A stretch of DNA of 64,000 nt from Hoplostethus atlanticus (Eukaryota > Chordata > Actinopteri > Trachichthyiformes > Trachichthyidae), in assembly GCA_034670405.1 (NCBI GenBank), contig JAXDDX010000298.1, forward strand, positions 186,001 to 250,000, read 5' to 3'. Position numbers and translations under genes: made by a program. How positions within the stretch are numbered: position 1 is the stretch's first letter; each line of letters opens with the position of its first letter. Below, piece by piece: positions 1-9,445 of the stretch. The notes below the pieces were generated by a model that searched no databases, was not told where the DNA came from, and saw only the letters and a list, made by a program, of their open reading frames with translations.

Positions 1-199
1 CCGCCCAGTTTTTAGGATATATAAGATCATGCACAGACAGTTGTATTTCAGTCTGGTTCCGGAACCAACTCGGGTTTTGTCTCTGTTGAAGAATAAAGCT
101 CTATTGCATCGAACTCTGATCATCTCCAGTGACTTCTTTGAACCTGTTTGAGACTCCAGTAACTACAGAATCTACAGAATCGTGAAGAAGATTAAGTGT
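1..199 (+). repeat. Truncated 5' LTR (R-U5) of class I endogenous retrovirus
   Basis: The first ~200 bases match, with a handful of differences, the R-U5 part of the LTR that ends near 19568. Shared landmarks are a TATA-like TATAAGATCATGC, the polyadenylation signal AATAAAGCTC and a U5 stretch ending just before TGGCGTGGAGGTCCGG. The U3 part lies outside the window. The exact U5 end is uncertain because the primer binding site is not one I recognise; I placed it before the TGG at 200. Confidence 0.75.
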
Positions 200-1724
200 T
201 GGCGTGGAGGTCCGGTCTTCATCACTGGCCTGAAACCTGGGCTTCTTCCTCCGACATTAATTGGCGAGCCAGCCAGGAGAGACAAGACTCTGAGAACTCC
301 AGCCTGAGAGGACAGCCTGCATCTCAAACACACATCAGTGGCCACAAAATTAAAGGTAAGCAGAAACCTTTTCTAAATTCTGCAAATTCTGATTGTGTAA
401 AACATAAGTGTAAAACCCAGCAGGTTCACCAAAATAATACTAACTAAAACTAAGTCGCTGGCGGTACAGAGTTTGATGCAACTGTATGCATGTAATACAC
501 CATGGTGCGGAAAGAATGAATGATGGAGAAAGAATGGATGAATGGCTGTTGAATGTGTGTATAGCATGCTGGATAATTGTCTGCCTAGTGTTCAGCGGGG
601 GTATGATCTGGATGGCTGCACACGCTCAGGCCAGGCCATAATTCAGAAATAATTACACACGGGATGAGAACAGTATGGAAAAGTCTGTGAATTTATTGTA
701 AGCATTAGAACCGGACGGTTTGTGTATAAGTTATATTAGAGTTAGCCCAACTTTTGTGGATACCGCCCTCCATTTCAGTAGTGTTTCAGCTGGGTGCTGG
801 GGGACTCCCGAGAAGGGGGGGACTGAACGGATGAGAGTTGGTTTGTGCGCAATTGCTAGCACAACACTGCGGATATCGCTTTTCATTTCAGTAGTGTTTC
901 AGCTGAGTGCTGGAGCTCTCCCGAAAAGGGAAGGTCTGAATGGGCAGGGGTTGATTTGAGTGTACACCATCGCTAGGACCGACGGGGACTGCGACAGGGG
1001 GTCAGTTTGTGTACAAAGTCGCTAGGAGACCATTTAGGGACTGCGACAGGAAGGAGATTTGTATGCAAACAGTTGCTAGGAGCCTCTTAGGGATTGCGAG
1101 GCGCGCAAGTTGCTAAATGTAATTGCAACTGTTGCTAAAAGTAATTGCAACACTTGGCCAAGAGAAAATACTGCTTTTATATAAACAATTAGAATAGATG
1201 TGTAAATAACAAGTGTACTTACTGTAACCTAAAGAAGAAATTATATGAGATTGAATGAGTTACGGCTTTCGGAATGAGATAATGGTCGTAGCTTCTTGCC
1301 TGTGAGCAGGAGTGTTGTGCAGACTGGTGAGCGTATGTTAAAGGGGACCAGAGGAGAGATTAAATAGGTTGCGGCTTGAAGTGAGATAACGGTCGCAACT
1401 CTTTTTGCATACGCACAAGAGTGCTGTACAGGCTGTTAGGCGTGTGTGCAGGAGTGCTGTGCGGACTGGTGGGAGTATGTTGAGAGGGAGTAGAGGAGGG
1501 ATTAAATAGGTTGCGGCTTGAAGTGAGATAACGGTCGTAACTCTCTCTGCATGCACCCAGGAGTACTGTACAGGCTGTTGGATACGTGCCAAGAGGAGTA
1601 GAGGAGAGATTGAATAGAATAGTATCACAATAGAATATATGCATGCTGAGAGGAGCAGAGGTGAGATTGAATAGAATAGTATCACAATAATGTACGTATT
1701 TTATATATAAATTGGTAAATATTA
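200..1724 (+). repeat. Retroviral leader with several tandem-repeat blocks
   Basis: No convincing gene lies in this ~1.5-kb stretch between the LTR and the gag-like frame. It holds degenerate tandem repeats. A ~114-bp unit (TAGTGTTTCAGCTG...) starts near 778 and 891. A ~50-bp unit (GCTAGGA...GGGACTGCGACAGG) occurs near 971, 1018 and 1073. A ~141-bp unit (GGTTGCGGCTTGAAGTGAG) occurs near 1368 and 1509, with a poorer copy near 1256. A ~55-bp unit (GATTGAATAGAATAGTATC) occurs near 1610 and 1666. Short reading frames here follow the repeats and are not called as genes. Confidence 0.6.
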
Positions 1725-2375
1725 ATGGATGAGGGAGATAGTAGCGAAAATGAAATATTTTCGTTAGAACATTTTGATAATATAGGAGCTGCTGACACAA
1801 AAGGAATAAGGACACATTTTTGGTTGGAGCGAACCTATATTGATGAGGAAGGTGTGGAACAGTGGCAAGACGAGCAGTTAATTAACTTGAAACTTTGGCA
1901 GATAACTAAATTTATTAATATAGTGCAAGTGGATGAGGAGTTTCCTGATGTACCGTGGAGAAGGGCAATACATGGGTATTGGACTGTAACAAATTTGGCT
2001 AGATTGTTGGAGCCATTGTGCGGAGATCCTGGTGCGGTAGCAACGCTCCCTTTAAATCCAGCATTTGGGCTACCAGAAGGGTACGGGTTACAGGGACGAA
2101 GCCGAGTAGCGGTGAATCCACGGCTGTGTATTTCCGTAGTCCCCAGAAGAGTTAAGTGGGAAACTGGTAAATTTGAATATATTACTAAAACTCCACAAGG
2201 AGATGGGACAGAGAAACTAGAATTTGGTCATATTAAAGGAAGAAAATATAAGCCTGGCATTACTGCTGGTAAAATACTTGTATTAATAAGAACAAAAGAG
2301 TTAGACGAAGAGCCAGAAATTCCTAGATCACTGGCAAGCGGCGCGCGACAGGGATACATGGGGGCAAAAAAGTAA
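1725..2375 (+). CDS. gag: Gag-like protein N-terminal part, endogenous retrovirus
   Basis: This 216-codon frame begins with an ATG in AT-rich DNA after the leader and lies where Gag should start. The N-terminus is acidic, and the middle contains WRRAIHGYWTV and a Gly/Pro-rich stretch (FGLPEGYGLQGRSRV). I do not recognise a named matrix or capsid family; the call rests on position upstream of a zinc knuckle and protease. The downstream Gag pieces (charged segment ~2456-2650 and zinc knuckle at 2914-2955) are in other frames, so the original gag is broken by frameshifts. In intact proviruses Gag assembles the particle core. A fish-specific Gag without close relatives is the likely reason for poor recognisability. 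Confidence 0.5.
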   Translation: MDEGDSSENEIFSLEHFDNIGAADTKGIRTHFWLERTYIDEEGVEQWQDEQLINLKLWQITKFINIVQVDEEFPDVPWRRAIHGYWTVTNLARLLEPLCGDPGAVATLPLNPAFGLPEGYGLQGRSRVAVNPRLCISVVPRRVKWETGKFEYITKTPQGDGTEKLEFGHIKGRKYKPGITAGKILVLIRTKELDEEPEIPRSLASGARQGYMGAKK

Positions 2376-2455
2376 CAAAAGGAGGCGGTGTGTCGACACC
2401 AATGGAGGTGATAATTAAACAAAATCCGGATCGTGAAAAATAGATCCAGCTGTTC

Positions 2456-2997
2456 ATGACCGAGTGGCATGAGCGGACATCAGGAAAATTCCAGTGGCCA
2501 AAAGAGGGCACCTTTAATAAGACATGCTGCGATGAAGTGGAGGAAAATATAAAACACCACAAGGCCAAAGATAAGAGCGATAAAAGGGAAGGTAGAAGAG
2601 CTAGGGAAAGGGAAGTGTTAGGAGAAGAAGAATGCAAAGTAAGTGTATAAGACAGTTCCCAGTAAGTGTATAAGAAGTGTATGAGACAGTTCCCAATAAG
2701 TGTATAAGACAGTTCCCAGTAAGTGTATGAGATAAGGAAGAAGAAGAATGCAAAGTAGAGGGCAAGCTGCAAGGGGATTTCAAGATCACACTAAGCACCA
2801 GCAAACGACAAAGAGGAGGATCGTTCCAAAAAGGAAGAGGGAGAGGTCCACAGCAACAACAACGCTCCCAGTCCAACCCACAGCTTAACCAAACACAGAC
2901 AGAAGATAACGTCTGCTGGGGGTGTGGCCAAATGGGTCATCACAAGCAGGACTGTCCAACGAACCCATGGACGGGCCCGGCGACAGAGTGGCAATAG
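2456..2997 (+). pseudogene. gag: Gag C-terminal remnant: charged region and CCHC zinc knuckle, ending at amber codon
   Basis: A very charged segment (2456-2650; DKREGRRAREREVLGEEE) changes frame before a nucleocapsid zinc knuckle at 2914-2955, CWGCGQMGHHKQDC, which has the C-X2-C-X4-H-X4-C spacing of retroviral nucleocapsids that bind genomic RNA. Between them, about 2637-2735, a ~33-bp unit (AAGTGTATAAGACAGTTCCC) is tandemly repeated. The knuckle frame runs to TAG at 2995-2997 and then continues open, in the same frame, into the protease. This gag-stop-pro layout is typical of gammaretrovirus-like elements, where the stop is suppressed at low rate. The frameshifts upstream make the copy defective. 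Confidence 0.65.
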
Positions 2998-3594
2998 AGG
3001 GGTCCAGAGAAGCCTGAGGGGGAATTAATAACACCAGTACTCTCATTACAACCACAGGATGAGCCCACAATAGAGGTGACAATACAGGGCCAAGAGTACT
3101 CTTTTATGATCGATACAGGGGCCACCTACTCATGTATTGGGAAATCCGGCTCAAATCTCCCCCTCTCCACATCGTCAGTCAAGACGGTGGGTTTCTCTGG
3201 GAAGCTTCAAGTAATACCCCTAACACAGCCAGTTTCAATGCTAATTGCCGGAAAAACTATTGTCGCGCCCCTGCTATACTCTGACAATACACCTGTCAAC
3301 CTACTTGGAAGAGACATTTTGTGTCCACTAAAAGCCAACATTATGTGCACTCAGGATGGTCTCTATGTAGATTTTCCAGAAGACTCATCAGCAAGAATGA
3401 TGTCAGTTTGGAGAGATCTCAGCATAACCCAGCCTTTGGTATATTGGCTCCGACTAATGCCAAAATCCAGTCTGCTCCAAGAATGGAACGCGTGGAAAAC
3501 ATGGGTAAAAACCCAAATGAGACAAGCTACTGAACCACAATTACCACTCCATTGTACTATCATGTATGATGAGCAGAAAAAAAACAAAACATGA
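2998..3594 (+). CDS. pro: Retroviral aspartic protease (pro), endogenous retrovirus
   Basis: The frame continues directly from the amber codon and holds a retropepsin. The catalytic motif FMIDTGATYSCIG lies around 3103-3141, a flap-like region follows (VGFSGKLQVIPL), and the closing motif is VNLLGRDIL near 3295-3321. Retropepsins act as homodimers and cut Gag and Pol precursors. Length and motif order fit a class I (gamma/epsilon-like) retrovirus. The frame ends at 3594. The linker to reverse transcriptase (3649-3885, ...STPHASPDGHYIRI...) reads in the same phase after a stop, so the pro-pol frame is decayed. The assignment as protease is secure; the activity of this copy is doubtful. Confidence 0.8.
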   Translation, partial: RGPEKPEGELITPVLSLQPQDEPTIEVTIQGQEYSFMIDTGATYSCIGKSGSNLPLSTSSVKTVGFSGKLQVIPLTQPVSMLIAGKTIVAPLLYSDNTPVNLLGRDILCPLKANIMCTQDGLYVDFPEDSSARMMSVWRDLSITQPLVYWLRLMPKSSLLQEWNAWKTWVKTQMRQATEPQLPLHCTIMYDEQKKNKT

Positions 3595-3648
3595 AGATTA
3601 TGAAGAATGCTGGGATGAGCTGATTAACAGAAAACAGAAAAATACTAT

Positions 3649-4293
3649 GTGGTCAGCCAAAACATGTATATAGGACCACAGGGGGCAGCAGCGGCTATAG
3701 AGCTCCCTTCAAAATTGAAAGACTGGTTTCAAGTAACAAACTCCACCCCCCACGCGTCGCCTGATGGACATTACATCAGAATATCCCTACGCACAGTTGA
3801 TGAAGGACAGGCAGAGAAAGTTTTAGTAAACCAAAGAACTCTCACACAGTTGCCATTGACTGCTGAACATGAAGATATATATTGAAACAAGTCCCACAGG
3901 AACTATGGTCAAAACATAAGACAGATGTAGGGCGAGTTAAGTCAGCACAACCCATACGCATAAAGCTTAAACCAGACATAAAGCTCCCCTATAGAAAACA
4001 GTATCCACTGAAGCAGCATGCTATAGAAGGAATTAGACCCACAATTGAGGGCCTGTTGGCAGCAGGTGTATTGGTAAAAACAAAAAGCCCTTGCAATACT
4101 CCGATTTTTCCAATTAAAAAGCCACATTCTGCCGATTATCGATTAGTGCATGATTTGAGAGCCATCAACTCCATTGTGGATGCCGAGACACCCATTGTCC
4201 CAGACCCACATACACTACTGACCAACATTCCACCTGACACACGCTGGTACACAGTAATTGATTTATGCTCAGCTTTTGAGACAGTTCCCAATA
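3649..4293 (+). pseudogene. pol: Reverse transcriptase N-terminal half, interrupted by a gypsy insertion
   Basis: 3649-3885 is the protease-RT linker. 3882-4293 carries the fingers and start of the palm of a retroviral reverse transcriptase, with the basic YRKQYPLKQHA entry, the PIFPIKK motif, YRLVHDLRAINS, and the first catalytic aspartate in WYTVIDLCSAF (~4246-4278). The frame then runs into LTR sequence of the inserted gypsy element at ~4294. The polymerase resumes at 14235 on the far side. About 20 codons that normally lie between these points are on neither flank, so the junction was deleted as well as invaded. A frame change near 3885 separates linker and RT. The polymerase cannot be made from this copy. 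Confidence 0.8.
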
Positions 4294-4650
4294 AAAAGCT
4301 GTCCAAGTTTTTTCTTTTTTTTGTAATAAACAAAATACTGCTATAAATACAATATATATGCACACTAACAAAATGTGTGCCTTTACATGTGTATATGAAA
4401 TTAATAGTTACATTAAAAACAAAAATGAAAATATTCAGTGAGTAAAATTAATACCCATAAAAACAAAAGTCAATTTGTTTTTACGGGATGTCTCACCCTT
4501 CACTTTACATGTAGAATTAAACAAACATCTTTGCAAAATAAAAATTAAAAATGCACATTAAATAAAAAACTGTTCTCTTTAAGCTGTCAGGCTACTCATT
4601 CAATGCAGTCCTATGAAAGTACACAAAGATTATCACAGATAACAACTTAA

Positions 4651-6016
4651 CCCTTACATACTGTTCATATTGCATGCCTTCACAGTATGGTCCGGGTAAA
4701 TTTTGACCCGGGCCAAGAATTCCCTCATAGTAAGTGTCTATACCAAATTTTGAACTACAGATCTATTTAGAATGTATAAATAGCCTATCTGACATTAATA
4801 AATGGATGATTAATCCTTAATAAATGTTTCAGAGAACAGGGAGAGTGTATTTTTTAGGTTTTACAACACTCGTTTTTGGAGAAAAACATCTACTATCACA
4901 CAATATCATGTCCTGTTTTACATAAGACATGAAAACATAACAGCCATAATGATTTAAATATATTTTATTGAAAAAGAAAATGGCATGAACATTCTGGAAC
5001 TGTTGGAATTTATAATATAACCATTTATAACCATTTATAACCATTACAACCATTAAACGCTGTCCTCACTGCTATATCATAAAAAAAATCATAATTATCA
5101 ATATTAATTCAACATTAATTAACACTTAACACAAAACATAAAAAAATGCTTATTCCAAACTAGTCTCTGCATTCAAAGCAGTGGTAGGAAACTTTGCCTG
5201 TGTGGAACTTGCACATGTGTTTCCCACATTTGCAGCAGGTTGTCCCTGTTTTGCAGTCCTTTTTTGCAGGGCAGAAGTTGCATCTCCTTCTCTTCTGTCC
5301 CCTTGTGTTGGCTTCTTGTGTGACTTGTTGATCAGGGCCAGGCTCAGATCGCTGCACTGCCCTTACCAGTGCTGCTGAAGCTGCTGTGCGGGGAAGGTGG
5401 TGTCGCTTTTGCATGCAAGGAGTCACAAGGGCCTTTCCAAGCTCCTCCAAAAAGAACCTCCTCCAGTTCCTCTTGCTTGCCCTCCAGGTAGGGTTCAGCT
5501 CACTCCATATGACAAAGGCATTGTAGGTTGATATGTCAATGATATTGTGGAATATCACGAGTTCCCCCATGCCCCTTCAAAGACCAGCAGGTGTCTGTCT
5601 CTGCGGGAACCTGGGCAAATGTGGTGGGAACACAGACAGTTCTCGTGACAGTGTCAAGGTCCCCCTTGAACTCTGTCAGCACTGTCCCATAAAAAATACA
5701 CACAGACATGGCCTGTACAGTTTGACAGTTTCAAGATTCCCTAAAACCACCATTTTCCTTGATTTGACCCACACTGGTGGATCTAAAATCCATCTCAATA
5801 GATACGGGTCAAATTTGACCCGGAACAGCCTCAGTGTACAAAAATTTGTAGCACCTGTACAAAAGTATAAAATTTTAAAATATTTTCATTTTTGTGTATT
5901 TTGGGTCACTTTAGGAAAAGTCATCAAATTTCAGGCTAAAAGAATGACGTTTAGGATATTTTTACTGCTGTCAAACGTCAAAACGGGTCAAATTTGACCC
6001 GAACAGTATGTAAGGG
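4651..6016. mobile_element. piggyBac-type DNA transposon, internally deleted, TTAA target duplication
   Basis: The ends are perfect 16-bp inverted repeats (CCCTTACATACTGTTC at 4651-4666; its reverse complement at 6001-6016), flanked on both sides by TTAA (4647-4650 and 6017-6020). The other LTR of the host gypsy element shows the unoccupied site as AACTTAACACAG near 13687, with one TTAA, so the insertion is directly demonstrated. Inside are the C-terminal end of a transposase on the - strand (5160-5570) and three copies of a palindrome of type CGGGTCAAATTTGACCCG at 4693-4710 (one variant), 5805-5822 and 5984-6001. At 1.37 kb it is shorter than a full piggyBac and is non-autonomous. Confidence 0.92.
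5160..5570 (-). pseudogene. piggyBac transposase C-terminal fragment with Cys-rich domain
   Basis: 136 codons. The N-terminal half reads like the end of the piggyBac catalytic domain (IDISTYNAFVIWSELNP). The C-terminus is a cysteine/histidine-rich module (CNFCPAKKDCKTGTTC, CCKCGKHMCKFH, CFECRD), the hallmark DNA-binding end of piggyBac-family (PGBD4-like) transposases. The catalytic Asp-containing two thirds of the protein are absent, in line with the internal deletion of the element. The fragment lies inside the perfect terminal repeats, so it belongs to this transposon. It is unlikely to be functional. Confidence 0.85.
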
Positions 6017-6867
6017 TTAACACAGTATCATACCTATAAAGAGCAGCACGGGGCACAATCAGTACACAGACAGTGTTGACAGATTCTCTCTCAGTCACCT
6101 ACAGCGCATCAGAAAATATGCAAATGAGGGAAAATCTCCGACAGATTTAACAGCAGTAAAGTCCGTTTTTCTGACCAAACTCAATGACAAAACTCAGGGA
6201 AACATTAGCAATGAGCTATCATTATATTTCCACGCAATTTAAACCAGGTTAAATTACTTTTAAACACGCTAAATTAATCAAAGAAGAGAGAGTATCACAA
6301 CACGTCTTACCAGCACAAAAGCTGTCCAAGTTTTGACGCGAGGTTGCAACTACGTCACTTCTGCAGCTATACTGCGTCAATAATTAAAGCCCCCCTGCTA
6401 CAACAGGTAAACCGGAACTATTTACACAGTCACTCCACTCATTCAATATAAAGTTGGCGATATACCAACACTTTGACTCCATAAAATAAAATATTACACA
6501 CAGGTTTTGAGAATGTTCACAAAAATAAAAAATAAAATATAAATAACGACTCAGCTACATACTCCCCCCTGAACTTCTCAAAACTGTTCTAGTGTAGGTT
6601 CATAGCTGAACTCTGGGTAACATTAGCATGACTTGTCATTATTCTCTAACATACATCCATATGCGACATAAGCGTCTCCCAACTAAAAGGGAAAGTGACA
6701 TAAAGAAGTTGGCCAGACTTCTAATATCTACTTGCTGAAGAAAGTGCCCTATACACAATCTTATACTGATGAGGAAATTACTGTTACCCCACCTTTGAGC
6801 TTACTAAAGAAAACATTCTCAATGAATTTAGGACTTATCCCCTAATAATATATCAACCGTGTGTCAC

Positions 6868-7470
6868 CTACATGAATAAAGCTTTGGCAAACTCGCTGAC
6901 CAGATTGCTTGCTTGTGTGTTTTTCTGCGTCATGTTCTGGATCAACCTGTTAACTGGCCTTACTATCCTGCCTACTCTTGTCTTGATCTGACCCACTGAA
7001 CCACTTGGTAATAGCTGGTCAGGATTTAAGGCTACCTCGGTGGTTTTTCCTTTGGCTGCTTGACTCTCTGGGTGACTGTTGCTTGGTTTTGGTTGTTCCA
7101 CAATATGACCAGTCTCGGATTCACAACTGCTGTCCTTGTTAGTTTCAGTGCGACAATCTGTCTCATCAGTGGCAGTCTGACTATCTCCAACATGAACATC
7201 TGGTTCAGTATTAGCACTCACTTCTACCCTGAGACTGTCACTTGTCTGTGGCTTCTGAATGACTGGTTCCAGATTTTCAAGGGACAATTGAGGATGCTCA
7301 GGAGGTGTCTGCTCTCTGTCTGGAGAGTCGTCCTGGGAAGCATTCTCTGCTACCCAGCTGGCAGTGCGTTCTGACCGGTCAAACTCAGATTCCGTCACCA
7401 GTAGGCTTCCATCTACCCCACTGTGTTCTTGACGGTCCAGAACCACTGTCAAAGGATGACTCCGTCTCAT
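6868..7470 (-). pseudogene. Gypsy Pol C-terminal tail
   Basis: About 200 codons downstream of integrase and separated from it by a frame change. The sequence is acidic and Ser/Thr/Gln-rich (TPPEHPQLSLENLEP, ESETGHIVEQPKPSNSHPES) and ends with a short basic motif, RVGRIVRPVNRLIQNM, which resembles the last residues of many vertebrate gypsy polyproteins. There is no enzymatic domain. It lies directly before the polypurine tract and 3' LTR. The start codon of the listed frame is unlikely to be used; it is the end of the decayed polyprotein. Confidence 0.6.
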
Positions 7471-7529
7471 GATCCACCTCCACTGGCAAGAAGTTAGCTT
7501 GCAAAAGCAGGTTTCTGTGGACTACTCTC

Positions 7530-8381
7530 TCAAGCCCAGTGTTGGGGTGTCTGATGCGTGTGGCACCTTGAGTCTTTGGAGACCACTGTGTAGAGAGTAG
7601 ACTCCCACCAGTCAGCTAGTTTTCTGCGGCCACGTCCACCCTTGTTTGCCACAAGAACCTGATCTCCCTCTTCAATATCCGTGCCCTTTATCCCCCTGTT
7701 ATACAGGTCTGCCTGACGCTGCTGGCTTGCAATAGCATTGGCTTGGGCCATCGCAAGAGCTTCCTTGAGGTCGTCCCTCATTCTCTTGACATAACTGTGA
7801 TAGTCTGTGATGTCATTGTCCCTCTCCACATTGTGGAACATAACATCTACTGGCAGTCTGGGAATCCGTCCATACATTAGATAAAAGGGAGCATACCCAG
7901 TGGACTCATGAGCTGTACAGTTATAAGCAAAGGTCAGTGTCTGTAGCATTTGTGGCCATCTCTGCTTATCCCTGGGAGGTAAAGCCCTGATCATGTTCAC
8001 TAAGGTTCGATTGAACCTTTCAGTGTGGCCATTGCCCATGGGATGATAAGGCGTTGTTCTTGATTTTTTCACGCCAGCAATCTGCAACAGCTCCTGAATC
8101 AACTGGCTTTCGAAATTTGCACCCTGATCTGCATGGATCCTTTGCGGGAATCCGTAGATGCAAAAATATCCATCCCACAGCTGACATGCGACTTGTTTTG
8201 CTGACTGGTCAGAGCATTTGAAGGCATGGGCCATTTTAGTGAAATGGTCTGTCGCCACTAACACATCCACACTCCTTCCCTTGGCATCCTCTGCAGACCA
8301 GAAGTCCAGACAGACCAGCTCTAAGGGGCTTGTGGTCTTGATACTTTCAAGTTTGGCCCTTCCCTCAGGCTCCTGCAGCAT
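7530..8381 (-). pseudogene. pol: Gypsy integrase catalytic core
   Basis: The core of a retroviral-type integrase with the D,D-35-E triad visible: LELVCLDFW (first Asp), RIHADQGANFES (second Asp) and HPMGNGHTERFNRTL (Glu). It inserts element cDNA into the host chromosome. After the core a C-terminal region (YNRGIKGTDIEEGDQVLVANKG) resembles the SH3-like GPY/F-type end. The zinc-binding H2C2 part lies in the upstream frame (8321-9127), so a frameshift around 8380 separates the two halves. Confidence 0.85.
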
Positions 8382-9127
8382 TTTACATAGTCTCTGACAT
8401 CACGCTCCATATCCGCCCAGAAGAATCGCTGCCTAGCCAAGTGCAAGGTCCTGGTCTGACCCTGATGGCCAGCATCATCAAGAACCCCACGCAAAATATG
8501 GCTAGCCAAGGAGGAGGGTGCCATGTACTGATGGCGCTTTTTTCCAGTTAGAGAGTCCTTGCACACTCTGTACAAGACGCCATCAAGCGTTTTTAGTTTC
8601 TGCCATTGCTTCAGGATTTTGAGCACTGTTAATGACAGTCCAGCTCTCTCTCTTCTAGACGGCCGTCTCCCACGAGTGACAAACAAGATGACTTGTGACA
8701 GTGCGGCATCGCTCCTCTGTTCATCTTGGAGCTCTTTGAGTGAAAAGACAGGCAAAACGTCTTGACCTGGTGGGAGTAGCCTCTCCAGATCTTGAGCAAG
8801 CCAAGAGACAACCCTTTTTCTGGAACCTTTGTCCCACTCAACATGGCCCGCCAAGACTGCAGAAACTTCGTCATCAGTCAGAGAGAGTCGCTCCAAATTT
8901 TCTGAGGAAAGTGAACACTCAACACTCTGGTGGTTGGTACTGACTCTGAACGTCTCCTGCACTATACCCACTTGGACTTGCTGTGACTCATCCAACAGCA
9001 CTTCATATGGCTCCTTCAAAAGCCTCTGGCAGACACGATCTTTGACAAACGGCTGCCTGCTCAAAGCGTCAGCAACAGTGTTCTTACGGCCAGGTATGTA
9101 CTTGATGCTGAAGTTGTATGGTGACAA
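8321..9127 (-). pseudogene. pol: Gypsy RNase H end and integrase zinc-binding domain
   Basis: It begins with the end of the RNase H domain and its characteristic linker (YIPGRKNTVADALSRQPF), continues through a variable spacer, and reaches the H2C2 integrase zinc finger, with His residues in ILRGVLDDAGHQGQTRTLHL and Cys in YVKCCRSL. The second half of the Cys pair is disturbed and the frame changes into the catalytic core at ~8380. Upstream the frame is separated from RNase H proper (9137-9445) by a stop. It belongs to one decayed polyprotein. Confidence 0.8.
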
Positions 9128-9136
9128 CTTGGATAC

Positions 9137-9445
9137 CTATCTTTGCTCAACCGCGTCGAGTTTTGGTTTGGTGAGAATGTAGGTCAACGGATTATTGTCC
9201 GTCCAAACAGTGAAGGTGTGTCCCTTTAGCCAATGGCTAAATTTATCAACAATGGACCACTTCATTGCCAAAAACTCTAGGCGGTGAGCAGGATAGTTCC
9301 TTTGAGCGCGGTTGAGTGCCTTGCTGGTGAAGGCGATGGGGCGTGCTTTACTTTCACCCTCTTTGACCTGAGACAATACGGCACCTAAGCCATCGAGAGG
9401 CATCAGTAGATAGAAGAAATGGCCAACTGAAATCGGGGTGTGCAA
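9137..9445 (-). pseudogene. pol: Gypsy RNase H domain
   Basis: About 100 codons of RNase H: LDGLGAVLSQVKEG, then RPIAFTSKALNRAQRNYP, a Glu-containing RLEFLAMKWSIVDKFSHWL and the second Asp in FTVWTDNNPLTYIL. RNase H degrades the RNA strand of the RNA-DNA hybrid made during reverse transcription. The first Asp (FLLSTDASR) is at the end of the preceding frame (9354-11543), so a frameshift near 9360-9400 splits the domain. Confidence 0.8.

Larger units (their letters stand above)
4294..6559 (-). repeat. Left (3') LTR of Ty3/gypsy element, truncated and carrying a piggyBac insertion
   Basis: Apart from the piggyBac insert at 4651-6016, this matches 13336-14234 closely. It ends on the right with GACTCAGCTACA at 6559, the same end as the other LTR at 14234. 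Next to it, 6560-6580 reads on the - strand as a purine-rich polypurine tract (AGGGGGGAGTA). At the left it starts inside the LTR (AAAGCTGTCCAAGTTTT). The ~140 bp corresponding to 13199-13335 are missing, together with a piece of the retroviral target. Confidence 0.8.

Noticed and set aside
1338-1815. Two overlapping 115-151 codon frames on the - strand
   Set aside because: They translate the tandem repeats of the retroviral leader and contain no domain.
5533-5997. 154-codon frame on the + strand within the piggyBac element
   Set aside because: It is antisense to the transposase fragment at its start and otherwise subterminal non-coding sequence.
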